58,978 bases of DNA, from the NCBI GenBank assembly GCA_934597175.1, contig CAKTQR010000013.1, forward strand, positions 1 to 58,978, in the 5' to 3' direction. Below, piece by piece: positions 17,213 through 26,198 of this stretch. Each line of letters starts with the position of its first letter. Positions within the stretch are counted from its first letter, which is position 1. The translations under genes and the position numbers were made by a program. A model generated the notes under the pieces. It had not been told where the DNA came from. It searched no databases and worked only from the letters and a program-made list of their open reading frames with translations. The DNA is from an uncultured Oscillospiraceae bacterium (lineage in GTDB: Bacteria > Bacillota > Clostridia > Oscillospirales > Oscillospiraceae).

Positions 17213-18601
17213 ATGAAAACAAATTACGATGTTGCCATCATCGGCTGCGGAACTGCCGGTATTTTCGCCGGATACGAGCTTATTCGCCGTCACCCCGACC
17301 TTAAGATAGTCGTGCTTGAGCAGGGCGGCGATATCTATTCCCGCCACTGCCCCATCGTTGCGGGCAAGGTCAAGGAATGTGTCCACTGCGCAGTGTGCGA
17401 CACCATGTGCGGCTTCGGCGGCGCAGGCGCATTTTCTGACGGCAAATATAATTTTACCACCGCTTTCGGCGGCTGGCTGACCGATTTCATGGATGACGAC
17501 GAGGTCATGGAGCTTATAAACTATGTCGACACCGTCAACATGAAGTACGGCGCAACGGACAAGACCTTCTCCACCGACACGCCCGAGGCCAAGGCTCTGG
17601 AGCGTGAGGCGCTCAAGTATGACCTGCACCTTTTGCAGGCAAAGGTCAAGCATCTGGGTACGGAGAACAACCTGCGCATTTTGCAGAATATGTACGACGA
17701 CCTCAAGCAGGTCATCGAGTACCGCTTCCGCACCGCCGTCGAGATCATCGACAGGCAGGGCGAGGGCTATACGCTCACGCTTAAAAACGGCGATGTCGTT
17801 GACTGCAAGTACCTCATCGCAGCACCGGGCCGCAGCGGCGCAGAGTGGTTTGCAAACCAGTGCAAAAAGCTCGGCGTGCATCTTATAAACAACCAGGTCG
17901 ATGTCGGCGTGCGTGTCGAGCTGCCCGCCACCGTTTTTGAGCACATCACCAATGTCGTATACGAGTCGAAGCTTATCTACCGCACCAAGCAGTACGGCGA
18001 CAAGGTGCGCACCTTCTGCATGAATCCCTACGGTCATGTCGTTGCGGAAAATGTCGAGGGCATCAACACCGTTAACGGTCACTCCTACTCCGACCCCGCT
18101 CTGCAGAGCAATAACACGAACTTTGCGCTTTTGGTGTCCAACCGTTTTACCGAGCCCTTTGATGAGCCGTACCGCTACGGCAAGCACATTGCTTCGCTGA
18201 GCAACATGCTCTCCGGCGGCGTTCTGGTGCAGCGCTTCGGCGACCTTGTAAAGGGCGTTCGCACGAACGAGCACCGTCTTGCGCAGTCGATGACCCACCC
18301 CACGCTCTCGGCAGCAGTTCCGGGCGACCTGAGCCTTGCGCTTCCGAAGCGTCAGCTGGACGATATCATCGAAATGATCTACGCACTTGACAAGATAGCC
18401 CCGGGCACGGCAAACTATGACACGCTGCTGTACGGCGCCGAGGTCAAGTTCTACTCCTCCCGCCTTGAGCTGTCGGGCGACCTCGAAACTCAGTTTTCAA
18501 ACTTCTTCGCCATCGGCGACGGTGCGGGCATCACCCGTGGCCTTGCACAGGCTGCCGCCTCCGGCGTAAAGGCCGCACAGGTCATCTCCGAGAGAATTTA
18601 A
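17213..18601 (+). CDS. FAD-dependent dehydrogenase (COG2509 type)
   Basis: A 462-residue flavoprotein. N-terminal Rossmann motif DVAIIGCGTAGIFAGYEL binds FAD and the C-terminal IGDGAGITRGLAQAAASG completes the FAD site. A cysteine-rich segment (CPIVAGKVKECVHCAVCDTM) follows the first domain, typical of this uncharacterised anaerobe-rich family. The ATG at 17213 is preceded by GGAAG at 8 nt; the GTG at 17204 falls inside that site. A TATAAT at 17152-17157 is a possible -10 with no good -35. The exact substrate is unknown. Confidence 0.9.
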   Translation: MKTNYDVAIIGCGTAGIFAGYELIRRHPDLKIVVLEQGGDIYSRHCPIVAGKVKECVHCAVCDTMCGFGGAGAFSDGKYNFTTAFGGWLTDFMDDDEVMELINYVDTVNMKYGATDKTFSTDTPEAKALEREALKYDLHLLQAKVKHLGTENNLRILQNMYDDLKQVIEYRFRTAVEIIDRQGEGYTLTLKNGDVVDCKYLIAAPGRSGAEWFANQCKKLGVHLINNQVDVGVRVELPATVFEHITNVVYESKLIYRTKQYGDKVRTFCMNPYGHVVAENVEGINTVNGHSYSDPALQSNNTNFALLVSNRFTEPFDEPYRYGKHIASLSNMLSGGVLVQRFGDLVKGVRTNEHRLAQSMTHPTLSAAVPGDLSLALPKRQLDDIIEMIYALDKIAPGTANYDTLLYGAEVKFYSSRLELSGDLETQFSNFFAIGDGAGITRGLAQAAASGVKAAQVISERI

Positions 18602-18610
18602 GCTTACATA

Positions 18611-18644
18611 AAAATCTGCTGTATCAAACGATACAGCAGATTTT
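18611..18644. terminator. Bidirectional terminator
   Basis: AAAATCTGCTGTATC (18611-18625), loop AAAC, GATACAGCAGATTTT (18630-18644), then TT. It separates the convergent FAD dehydrogenase and LysM-GH18 genes. Confidence 0.9.
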
Positions 18645-19775
18645 TTATATTATCTTTTCGACGCCGTACATGGATTCCAAGACGGCAAAGCCCGCTCGGT
18701 TTTGATAGTTTATCGTCCAGTAGCTTATGCCCGCAAGGTCATACTCCGAAACAAGCTGCAAGCGGGCTTTGACGCTTCGTGCATCCTCAAACCACACCTC
18801 GTGGCGCACGCCGGAGGGGTCTGTGTAATTGAAAAACGGTGCTTGCGCCTGCTCGTTAAATTTGATCTGCGCAAAGTTAGCCGCCGCAAGATTCATGGCG
18901 GCGGTGTTGGATATCACCGATGCCGCCCTGCCCTGCTGCCACGGCAGCGTCCAGTTGTAGCCGTAGTTTGAAAAGCCGAGCAAAATTTTGCCCGAGGGCA
19001 TTTTCGTTACTGCGTAGTCGAGCACCTTGCGCATGCGATCGACCGGCGACACGGCCTGCGGGGCGCTGTAGGTGTAGCCCCATTCGTAGGTCATGATGAT
19101 AACACGGTCGCAGTATCTGCCGTGTGCTTCGTAGTCGTGGGCGGTGTATAAAAGCCCGTACTGGTCATCCGAGGTCTTGGGCGCAATGGCGGTGCTGAGG
19201 TAGTAGCCCTTGGGGTGCAGCGTCTCGGACAGACGCTTTAGAAAATTGTTGTACCCCTCACGGTCAAAGGGGTAGACATACTCGATGTTGAGATTCACGC
19301 CGTAGTAGCCCCGGCTGCGCAGCGCCGCAAGGATGTTTTCGATGAGCGTGGTCTGGGCTGCGTCGTCTGTAAATATCGCATGGGCGATGTCGCTCGAAAA
19401 GCCGCCGGATGTGCCGATGTTCGTGAGCGTGAGCATGGGCGCAGTCGCCGTTTCATACGCTCGGCTTATCATGCGTTTATCGTCGATGGGCGTGATGCCG
19501 CCGGCAGCATCAATGTGCCATGAAAACGGGCACAGAAATGTCATGTACGGCAGCGCTTCGGATAAAACCGTGTCGCTGATATTCGGGTAGGCATAACCGT
19601 TTACCTCTATCTGACCCTGCGGTGAGCTGTCGCCGGGGATGACGAGCGTCTGTCCTATTGTGAGTCTGTTGGGGTCTGACAGGGCGTTTATGTAGCTAAG
19701 CTCCGTCGGCGATACGCCGAATCTTCGGGCTATGGAATACAGGCTGTCGCCCTTTGAAACAACAAAAATTCTCAT
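18645..19775 (-). CDS. LysM-GH18 protein (YaaH/SleL-like spore cortex or wall hydrolase)
   Basis: A 376-residue protein. One N-terminal LysM peptidoglycan-binding repeat (residues 2-46: VSKGDSLYSIARRFGVS) and a glycosyl hydrolase 18 domain (about 85-376). This is the YaaH/SleL layout of spore germination enzymes that cleave muramic-lactam peptidoglycan. The active-site strand reads YGVNLNIEY with E165 kept but Asn at the position (163) that is usually Asp. There is no signal peptide, as in spore-coat members. The ATG at 19775 is preceded by GAGAGGTGA; the frame to 19829 would overlap the NUDIX gene. Confidence 0.92.
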   Translation of the reverse strand: MRIFVVSKGDSLYSIARRFGVSPTELSYINALSDPNRLTIGQTLVIPGDSSPQGQIEVNGYAYPNISDTVLSEALPYMTFLCPFSWHIDAAGGITPIDDKRMISRAYETATAPMLTLTNIGTSGGFSSDIAHAIFTDDAAQTTLIENILAALRSRGYYGVNLNIEYVYPFDREGYNNFLKRLSETLHPKGYYLSTAIAPKTSDDQYGLLYTAHDYEAHGRYCDRVIIMTYEWGYTYSAPQAVSPVDRMRKVLDYAVTKMPSGKILLGFSNYGYNWTLPWQQGRAASVISNTAAMNLAAANFAQIKFNEQAQAPFFNYTDPSGVRHEVWFEDARSVKARLQLVSEYDLAGISYWTINYQNRAGFAVLESMYGVEKII

Positions 19776-19812
19776 ACCGTCACCTCTCGGTTTATGGTAT
19801 GAGAATGGGGTC

Positions 19813-20277
19813 TCAAATGTTCTTGCCATTTAGCTTTGCCGATATAAGCTCATCGCCGTCATAGCTGAGCTTCAGGGAGAAAAACGGCTCGTTTTCGTCT
19901 AATAGGCGGAGGAAAATTTTATCGCCCTCCCAGAGCGTGAGCTTCATAAGCTCGCTTTTTTCTATCCACTCAAGCTCGCCCTCGTCGCATGCGCCGATCT
20001 CGCCCTCGAATTTATCGGCGGTGAACAGGTGCATGTACTCCGTTTGGCAGACGGTGTTCACAAAGGTGACGATGCCACGGTAACGCCACGAGGTGAGCGT
20101 CAGTCCCGACTCCTCGTACACCTCACGCAGCAGGCACTCCTCAGGGCTTTCGTCCTTTTCAAACTTGCCGCCGAGACCTATCCACTTGTCACGGTTTATA
20201 TCGTTTTCCTTTTTCACACGGTGCAGCATGAGATACTCGTCACCATGCTCTATGTAGCAAAGAGTTGTATTTATCAT
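19813..20277 (-). CDS. NUDIX hydrolase (MutT/8-oxo-dGTPase-like)
   Basis: A 154-residue protein with a full NUDIX box: GGKFEKDESPEECLLREVYE then ESGL, preceded by the DKWIGLG strand. It resembles the 8-oxo-dGTP diphosphatase group of Firmicutes, but NUDIX specificity cannot be read safely. The ATG at 20277 lies one nt after the upstream stop with no strong ribosome binding site, implying translational coupling to the transporter gene. Confidence 0.9.
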   Translation of the reverse strand: MINTTLCYIEHGDEYLMLHRVKKENDINRDKWIGLGGKFEKDESPEECLLREVYEESGLTLTSWRYRGIVTFVNTVCQTEYMHLFTADKFEGEIGACDEGELEWIEKSELMKLTLWEGDKIFLRLLDENEPFFSLKLSYDGDELISAKLNGKNI

Positions 20278-20278
20278 A

Positions 20279-22039
20279 TCAGAGCTTGAACTTTGCATCG
20301 TACTTTGCAAAGCTCTCCTTGAACTGCTCGGTAGTCTCCTCCATGAGCTTGTTGTAGTAATCGTGCGTTTCCAGTGCGCCGCTGGCAAGCTCTATCATGG
20401 CAACGCCTATATTCGAGCAGTGGTCGGCCATGCGTTCGAGGTTTGTAAGCAGGTCGTTGAACACGAAGCCCAGCTGGAGAGTGCATGTGCCGTCGCTTAT
20501 GCGGTTAATGTGGTGAAGCTTCATCTCGTCGCACAGGCTGTCTATCTTCTCCTCGAGTGGCTCGATGCGGTAGGCAACGCTGAGGTCATCCTCAACAAAC
20601 GCTTTTACCGCCAGCGCAACTATCTCCGACACCGCCGAGCGCAGTACCGACAGCTCATGCGTTGCGTATTTTGAGAAATTGAGCTTCTTATCGTGCATCT
20701 CCTGCGCACACTCGGCAATGTTCAGCGCATGGTCGCTCATACGCTCAAAGTCGGTTATCGAGTGCAGGTACTTGCCGACCATTATATTCTGCTGCTTTGT
20801 AAGCTCGAGCCTCGTTATCTGCACAAGATAAGTGCCCAGCTTATCCTCGTAGCGGTCGACGAGCTCCTCCTCCTTCTGCACCTCGGCAAAGCCGTCCTTG
20901 GTGTACTTATCCACGAGTGCCAGCGCATCGGTCACATTCTTCACGACGCAGCGTGCCATGGAGTTTATGACCTGGCGGCTCTGCTCAATGGCGAGCGGAG
21001 CATGGGAAAGGAAGCGCTCCTCCAAAAGATCCATGTCGTGCAGACCCTTGAGTCGCTCCTTGTCGTCCTTGACAAACAGGGAAACGAACTTCTCGATAAG
21101 CCCCGTCATGGGTGCAAGTATCATGACGATGACGGCCCTGAACAGGGTGTTCACAAATGCAATGCTCACAGCCGTCATGGTGCGGCTCATAAAATCAAAA
21201 TTCACAATGGCGTTGACGGCATAGAATATAATGCTGACGATGACAACGCCGAAAAAGTCGATGACGAGATACGAAAGTGCGGTGCGCTTGCCGTCTGCGC
21301 TTGCGCCCATTGCCGACAGCAGCACCGGAACGGCAGCGCCGATGGCGATGCCCATGATGATGGGGAATGCGACCTCGAAGCTGACAGCGCCTGTAATGGC
21401 GAGCGCCTGCAAAATGCCGACGGCGGCCGAGGCGCTCTGCAAAACGCTCGTAAACGCCATGCCGACGATGATGCCGAGGATGGGGTTAGAAAAATCGGTA
21501 AGTATACGGATGAAATTTTCGTCATCCTTCAGCCCCGAGACAGCGCCGCTCATGGCCTTCATGCCGAACATAAGTACCGCAAAGCCCATGAGTATGCCGC
21601 CGACATGGCGGCGGGACATATCGCCCGAGAACATGTAAAGAATGATGCCGATAAGCGCAACGACCGAGGTCAGCGTCTCCGTCGACAGAAGCTCCATCCA
21701 GCCGGAGGTGTTGCCGCCGATATCGGAAAGGCAGATTATCCAGCCGGTGACGCTCGTGCCGATTATTGCGCCCATGATGATACCTATCGCCTGGCGCACC
21801 TTCATCATTTCGGAGTTGACGAAGCCGACGACCATGACCGAGGTCGCAGACGACGACTGTATGACGGCGGTAACGCCCGTGCCGAGCAAAATGCCCTTGA
21901 GCTGCGTACCGGAAAGGCGGTACAGCACGACCTCAAGCTTGCTGCCGGCAACCATTTTAAGGCTGTCACCCATCAGCGACATGCCGAACAAAAACAGCGC
22001 AACACCGCCGAGAAGTGACAGCACTTCAGCAATTCCCAT
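20279..22039 (-). CDS. Na+/phosphate symporter with PhoU-like C-terminal domain
   Basis: A 586-residue protein. Two Na/Pi cotransporter repeats with the family motif QSSSATSVMVVGFVNS in the first and LQSASAAVGILQALA in the second, about 8-9 membrane spans, then a cytoplasmic PhoU-like helical domain (about 350-586). It moves phosphate or regulates its uptake. The ATG at 22039 has GGGAGA upstream; the longer frame has none. Confidence 0.95.
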   Translation of the reverse strand: MGIAEVLSLLGGVALFLFGMSLMGDSLKMVAGSKLEVVLYRLSGTQLKGILLGTGVTAVIQSSSATSVMVVGFVNSEMMKVRQAIGIIMGAIIGTSVTGWIICLSDIGGNTSGWMELLSTETLTSVVALIGIILYMFSGDMSRRHVGGILMGFAVLMFGMKAMSGAVSGLKDDENFIRILTDFSNPILGIIVGMAFTSVLQSASAAVGILQALAITGAVSFEVAFPIIMGIAIGAAVPVLLSAMGASADGKRTALSYLVIDFFGVVIVSIIFYAVNAIVNFDFMSRTMTAVSIAFVNTLFRAVIVMILAPMTGLIEKFVSLFVKDDKERLKGLHDMDLLEERFLSHAPLAIEQSRQVINSMARCVVKNVTDALALVDKYTKDGFAEVQKEEELVDRYEDKLGTYLVQITRLELTKQQNIMVGKYLHSITDFERMSDHALNIAECAQEMHDKKLNFSKYATHELSVLRSAVSEIVALAVKAFVEDDLSVAYRIEPLEEKIDSLCDEMKLHHINRISDGTCTLQLGFVFNDLLTNLERMADHCSNIGVAMIELASGALETHDYYNKLMEETTEQFKESFAKYDAKFKL

Positions 22040-22107
22040 TACTTTTCTCTCCCATAACAAAAAAAGGATATGATCAATTTCTAGAAAGTCGCTATTCTAA
22101 CAAGTAT

Positions 22108-22135
22108 ATTTTACCGCAAATCCGCCACATGTAAA
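22108..22135 (-). promoter_or_regulatory. Sigma-A promoter of the Na/Pi symporter-NUDIX operon
   Basis: Minus strand TTTACA (22135-22130), 16 nt, TAAAAT (22113-22108). Confidence 0.55.
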
Positions 22136-22209
22136 GCTTTAATTTCCCGCTTTGGGCAATTTCGTATCATTTTACAATATGATTACGCTCCCCGGCGGCA
22201 TTTCCATAA

Positions 22210-22240
22210 AAAAAGTCTGAGCAAAAAGCTCAGACTTTTT
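22210..22240 (-). terminator. Terminator of the YkvA gene
   Basis: AAAAAGTCTGAGC (22210-22222), loop AAAAA, GCTCAGACTTTTT (22228-22240). It overlaps the 3' end of the YkvA reading frame. Confidence 0.85.
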
Positions 22241-22622
22241 CGGTCATATTGTCATTACGCCACTGGCGGTAACGCTCAAGCTCCTTATCCACGCACAGGG
22301 TGACGACGGTGTTTATCACAAACGCATCGTCGATAAAACCGAGGATGGGGATATTATCGGGTATAAGGTCAAGTGGGCTCACAAGGTAGGCAAGGATGCC
22401 GAGTGACCCCAAAAGCGCCACAGTGGGTATCTTTTTATACCTGCCGTGATAGTAATCGTCCAGCATCGAGATTATATCCTGCACCTCGGCGATCGTGCCG
22501 CCGATGATGGGCAGTCCCGTCAGCGGCTCAAGCTTTCTTGCCGCCTTGTCTATAAATTCAAGCGTTTTGCCCGTGCCGTCAACAAAGGCGCTCAGCGCCT
22601 TTGCAGCTTTGTTATTTTTCAT
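22230..22622 (-). CDS. YkvA family (DUF1232) membrane protein
   Basis: A 130-residue protein whose centre (LGILAYLVSPLDLIPDNIPI then LGFIDDAFV) is the DUF1232/YkvA signature; two hydrophobic segments flank it. The function of the family is unknown. GGAGATAAAG precedes the ATG. Monocistronic, with its own terminator. Confidence 0.92.
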   Translation of the reverse strand: MKNNKAAKALSAFVDGTGKTLEFIDKAARKLEPLTGLPIIGGTIAEVQDIISMLDDYYHGRYKKIPTVALLGSLGILAYLVSPLDLIPDNIPILGFIDDAFVINTVVTLCVDKELERYRQWRNDNMTEKV

Positions 22623-22713
22623 ATCTTTATCTCCAAAATTCAGGTTACCGCCTCTATTTTAGCATACAACGGCGCTTTTGCAACAGTTTTCCCATTAGTT
22701 TCTTAATAAATCG

Positions 22714-22742
22714 TTTACAAATAATCATACATGTGGTATAGT
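22714..22742 (+). promoter_or_regulatory. Extended -10 promoter of the YhhN gene
   Basis: TTTACA (22714-22719), 17 nt, TGG-TATAGT (-10 at 22737-22742). The -10 context TGTGGTATAGTTAT is identical to that of the promoter at 43545-43574. Confidence 0.75.
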
Positions 22743-22783
22743 TATCACAATCCCCCATCAAATTTTAATTGGAGGTATTTTTT

Positions 22784-23467
22784 ATGTACATAGCTTTCAT
22801 CGTCATTCTCGTGCTTGCGGGGCTGTTTTTCGGTCTTAAGTTTACGCAGGTGACCGAGAACAACGATCCCGTCATGGCTGTCCTTTTTAAGGGTCTGACC
22901 ACCGTCTGCTGCATCGTGATCGCCGCTATCGCCGTGTTCCACACGACCGACCGCCACTTTGCCGTGCTTTTGATGTTCGGCCTGTTCTTCGGCTTTTTGG
23001 GCGATGAGCTTTTGGCGCTGCGCTTCGTGTTTACCGAGAAGTTTTCGCTGTGCTTCCTCTCGGGCGCAATGTCGTTTTTGGTCGGCCATGTTTTCTATGT
23101 CATAGCGCTTTACAGCATCGCCCCCAAGGCATGGATCGCCGCCATTCCGCTGCTGATCATCGCCACGCTGCTCGAGTACCAGAACTCGAAAAAGCATGAC
23201 CTCAAGCTCGGTAAGCTCTACTTCCCGCTTGCCGGCTACTGCGCCTTCGTCTGCTTCATGGGCGTTTCCGCCGTCGGTGCTGCCATCTTCAACTTCAGCG
23301 TCGGCACGCTGCTTTTCGGCATTGCAGGCGTGAGCTTTATCGTAAGCGACAGCATCCTTTCCGTGCAGTGCTTCAGCGGCAACCCGACAAACGGCAAAAA
23401 CCGTGCAGTGCACATCACCTATTGGCTTGCGCAGTTCCTCATTGCGCTGAGTGCCCTGTTCATCTGA
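22784..23467 (+). CDS. YhhN family (lysoplasmalogenase-like) membrane protein
   Basis: A 227-residue polytopic membrane protein with about eight spans. The segment GLFFGFLGDELLALRFVF and GHVFYVIALY fit the YhhN/TMEM86 family, which includes lysoplasmalogenases that release aldehyde from vinyl-ether lysolipids. Many Clostridia make plasmalogens, so such a role is reasonable but unproven. The ATG at 22784 follows GGAGG. Confidence 0.85.
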   Translation: MYIAFIVILVLAGLFFGLKFTQVTENNDPVMAVLFKGLTTVCCIVIAAIAVFHTTDRHFAVLLMFGLFFGFLGDELLALRFVFTEKFSLCFLSGAMSFLVGHVFYVIALYSIAPKAWIAAIPLLIIATLLEYQNSKKHDLKLGKLYFPLAGYCAFVCFMGVSAVGAAIFNFSVGTLLFGIAGVSFIVSDSILSVQCFSGNPTNGKNRAVHITYWLAQFLIALSALFI

Positions 23468-23478
23468 TAGTATAAATT

Positions 23479-23515
23479 CAGCCCGTGCAGCTTGAAACTG
23501 CACGGGCTGTTTTTA
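23479..23515. terminator. Terminator between the YhhN gene and cinA
   Basis: CAGCCCGTGCAG (23479-23490), loop CTTGAAA, CTGCACGGGCTG (23498-23509), then TTTTT. It serves the YhhN gene and perhaps cinA in the opposite direction. Confidence 0.85.
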
Positions 23516-24781
23516 TTGCTCAATTTTAAGCCCCATCATGTAGCGGCGCATCATGTCGAACACGAAGTTGCCGGAAACACGGCGGATGTAGCTGCGGGTG
23601 CGGCGGTCGCCGACATGGAGCTCACGCACGAATGTGCCATCCTTTGTCGCCAGCGACACGAACACCGTGCCCACCTCGTGAACACCGTCGCCGTCCGGGC
23701 CTGCAAGACCGGTCACGCCGATGCCCATGTCCGTTCCGAGAAGCGCCCTCACCCGCTCGGCCATCTCGATGGCGACCTCACGGCTGACTGCACCCTTTGC
23801 CTCAATGAGCTCGGGGTCGATGCCGAGCAGCTTTGCCTTTGCGCCGTTTGTGTAGGTCGTCACGCCGCCGAGGAAAAATTCACTTGCGCCGGGCATATCG
23901 GTAAAGCGCTTTGCAAGCTCGCCGCCGGTGCAGCTCTCGGCTGCGGAGAAGGTCATTTTCTTTTCCTTCATAAGCTGCATGACCCGCTCCTCGACGCTCT
24001 CGACATCGATGCCGAAAACGACATCGCCCAAAACCTCGCAGCAGTGCTCGATGACGGGCTTCATCATTTCCTCGGCCTCCTCGGCACTTCTGGCCTTGGC
24101 GGTTATCTGCAAAAGGCAATCCGATTCCTTGGCGTAGGGCGCCATGGTTGGGTTTGTCATGGCGTTCATCTCGTCACGGAAAAGCTGGTCGAGCGCACTT
24201 TCGCTCATGCCGAAAACATGGATAGCGTGCGACACTATCTGCTCGTCGGAAAGCGAGCGCAGGTACGGCACGGCGCAGGCCTTGAACATTGCATTGCACT
24301 CCTTGGGAGGTCCGGGCAGCATCAGAACGACGATGCCGTCCTTTTCAAAGGCGCAGCCCGGAGCGGTGCCCCAGTCGTTGTGGAAAACCGTGCAGCCGAC
24401 GGGCAGCATGGCCTGCTGGAGGTTGTTTTCGGTCATCTCCTTGCTGTAGCCGCGGTTGGTGAGGTAATCGTACAAGCACGAGCGCTCGAACTCGTTCATC
24501 TCAAGCTCAAGGCCGAAGCTTTTTGCAAGCGTCTGCTTTGTAAGATCGTCGCAGGTAGGGCCGAGGCCGCCGGTGGATATGATGATATCTGCCCTTTTCT
24601 TTGCAATTTCAATGCAGTCAGCCAGTCTTGCGGGGTTATCGCCCACGACCGTGTGGTACTTTACATTTATGCCGAGCTCCGAGAGCATCTGCGAAATGTC
24701 GCTTGCGTCGGTGTTTATCGTGTGACCGAGAAGTATCTCCGTGCCGACGGAGAGTATCTCAACATTGTGAATTTTCTCCAT
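23513..24781 (-). CDS. cinA: CinA: competence/damage-inducible protein, NMN amidase
   Basis: A 422-residue two-domain CinA. The N-terminal MoCF-like domain has VGTEILLGHTINTDAS and STGGLGPTCDDLT; the C-terminal pyridine nucleotide deamidase domain has AESCTGGELAKRFTD and GVTTYTNGAKAKLLGI. It recycles nicotinamide mononucleotide. The ATG overlaps the thiI stop (TAATG), so the two are co-translated. Confidence 0.97.
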   Translation of the reverse strand: MEKIHNVEILSVGTEILLGHTINTDASDISQMLSELGINVKYHTVVGDNPARLADCIEIAKKRADIIISTGGLGPTCDDLTKQTLAKSFGLELEMNEFERSCLYDYLTNRGYSKEMTENNLQQAMLPVGCTVFHNDWGTAPGCAFEKDGIVVLMLPGPPKECNAMFKACAVPYLRSLSDEQIVSHAIHVFGMSESALDQLFRDEMNAMTNPTMAPYAKESDCLLQITAKARSAEEAEEMMKPVIEHCCEVLGDVVFGIDVESVEERVMQLMKEKKMTFSAAESCTGGELAKRFTDMPGASEFFLGGVTTYTNGAKAKLLGIDPELIEAKGAVSREVAIEMAERVRALLGTDMGIGVTGLAGPDGDGVHEVGTVFVSLATKDGTFVRELHVGDRRTRSYIRRVSGNFVFDMMRRYMMGLKIEQ

Positions 24782-25953
24782 TATCCGACCTTCACCCTTT
24801 CTATTCCCGCAACGGCCTCGTCGACGAGTGCGTCAATGTCGAGGACCGACTCAATTTCCGCAACCTCATGCACCTTGGGCTTTGTCTTGGGGTGCTTGGG
24901 GGTAAAGACGGTGCAGCAGTCCTCATACGGCAGTATCGAGGTCTCGAATGTGCCGATCTTTCTTGCTATCTGCACTATCTCCTCCTTGTCCATGCCGATA
25001 AGCGGCTGCAAAACGGGCAGATCGATGACCGCCTGCGTGGACGCCATTGCCTCCATGGTCTGGCTTGCGACCTGACCGAGGTTTTCGCCGGTGACTATCG
25101 CCTTTGCGCCGTTGGCTTCGGCGATGCGGCTTGCTATGCGCATCATGAATCTGCGCATGATGAGGGTGAAATAGTCCTCGGGACACTTTGCCCGTATCTT
25201 CTCCTGAATGTGCGTGAACGGCACTATCTCGATGGTCATTTTGCCGCAGTAGGCAGTCAGTATCTCGGCAAGCTCGATGACCTTCTGCTTTGCCTGCTCG
25301 GAGGTGTACGGGAACGAGAAAAAGTGCACGGGGATAAGGCGCACGCCTCGCTTTGCTATCATGTAGGTCGACACGGGGCTGTCGATGCCGCCGGACAGCA
25401 GCGTCACGCCGATGCCGTTTGAGCCGACGGGCATGCCGCCCGCACCCGGGGTGGGCGCAGCGTGGACATAGGCTGCAAGGTCACGGATCTCAACATGCAC
25501 GATAAGCTCCGGGTCATGCACATCGACCCTGCACTCGGGGTATGCCTCGGCAAGCTCTCCGCCGACATACTGCGAAAGCTCGATAGATGTCATGGGGAAG
25601 CTCTTGTCACTGCGCTTGCCCTCGACCTTGAAGCTTTTTGCCGACTCCATATCGTCCTTGAGGTAGCTTATCGCAAGCTCGGCTATCTTCGCCGCATCCT
25701 TTTCGCAGCCGGCAGCACGGCTCATAGTCGCAATGCCGAACACCTTGCCGAGGGCTTCAAACGCAGCGTCCATGTCGCTGGACTCGTCCACGGGCTCGAC
25801 ATAGATAGTCGACTGCATGCAGTAGACCTTGAATTTGCCGATGTTCGACAGGCGGCGGTTAATGTTGCCGATGAGCTTTTGCTCAAAGCTGCGGCGGTTA
25901 AGTCCCTTTAAAACTATCTCGCCGAGCTTGAGGAGTATAATATCATTTATCAT
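24781..25953 (-). CDS. thiI: ThiI: tRNA 4-thiouridine synthase / thiazole sulfur transfer
   Basis: A 390-residue ThiI with N-terminal ferredoxin-like and THUMP domains (about 1-165) and the PP-loop SGGIDSP (187-193). It lacks the C-terminal rhodanese domain, as usual in Gram-positive members that use a dedicated cysteine desulfurase, and no nifS-like gene is adjacent. It makes s4U8 in tRNA. GGGAGAC precedes the ATG. Confidence 0.97.
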   Translation of the reverse strand: MINDIILLKLGEIVLKGLNRRSFEQKLIGNINRRLSNIGKFKVYCMQSTIYVEPVDESSDMDAAFEALGKVFGIATMSRAAGCEKDAAKIAELAISYLKDDMESAKSFKVEGKRSDKSFPMTSIELSQYVGGELAEAYPECRVDVHDPELIVHVEIRDLAAYVHAAPTPGAGGMPVGSNGIGVTLLSGGIDSPVSTYMIAKRGVRLIPVHFFSFPYTSEQAKQKVIELAEILTAYCGKMTIEIVPFTHIQEKIRAKCPEDYFTLIMRRFMMRIASRIAEANGAKAIVTGENLGQVASQTMEAMASTQAVIDLPVLQPLIGMDKEEIVQIARKIGTFETSILPYEDCCTVFTPKHPKTKPKVHEVAEIESVLDIDALVDEAVAGIERVKVG

Positions 25954-25988
25954 CGTTAAGTCTCCCTGATTTTTTCTAAAGCGCAGTA

Positions 25989-26017
25989 ATTATAACACCT
26001 TTAACCTCTGAACGCAA
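25989..26017 (-). promoter_or_regulatory. Extended -10 promoter of thiI-cinA
   Basis: Minus strand TTGCGT (26017-26012), 17 nt, TGT-TATAAT (-10 25994-25989). It begins directly after the terminator at 26018. Confidence 0.75.
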
Positions 26018-26045
26018 CAAAACCGCAGGATGACCTGCGGTTTTG
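26018..26045. terminator. Terminator upstream of thiI
   Basis: CAAAACCGCAGG (26018-26029), loop ATGA, CCTGCGGTTTTG (26034-26045). T-rich on both sides. It isolates thiI-cinA from minus-strand readthrough, for example from comM. Confidence 0.8.
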
Positions 26046-26163
26046 GCACACAACATCTTTATTATATTGCGCAAATGCGGCAAAGTCAAGGCTTTTGACA
26101 ATAATTTATCAAACTTCGTATGGCTGCACAAGTTTTGCGCTTTAAATTCGTAAATTATTACTC

Positions 26164-26192
26164 TTGAAAATGCCGTCTCGGTTTGGTACTCT
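26164..26192 (+). promoter_or_regulatory. Probable promoter of the structured RNA gene
   Basis: TTGAAA (26164-26169), 17 nt, extended TGG-TACTCT (-10 at 26187-26192). An alternative TTGACA lies at 26095-26100 with a weak TATGGC 18 nt downstream; either would transcribe toward the hairpins and the terminator. Confidence 0.5.
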
Positions 26193-26198
26193 ATAACC

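Noticed and set aside
20693..22018. 441-codon plus-strand frame opposite the Na/Pi symporter
   Set aside because: Antisense shadow rich in His, Asp and Ala; the minus-strand protein has clear family motifs.
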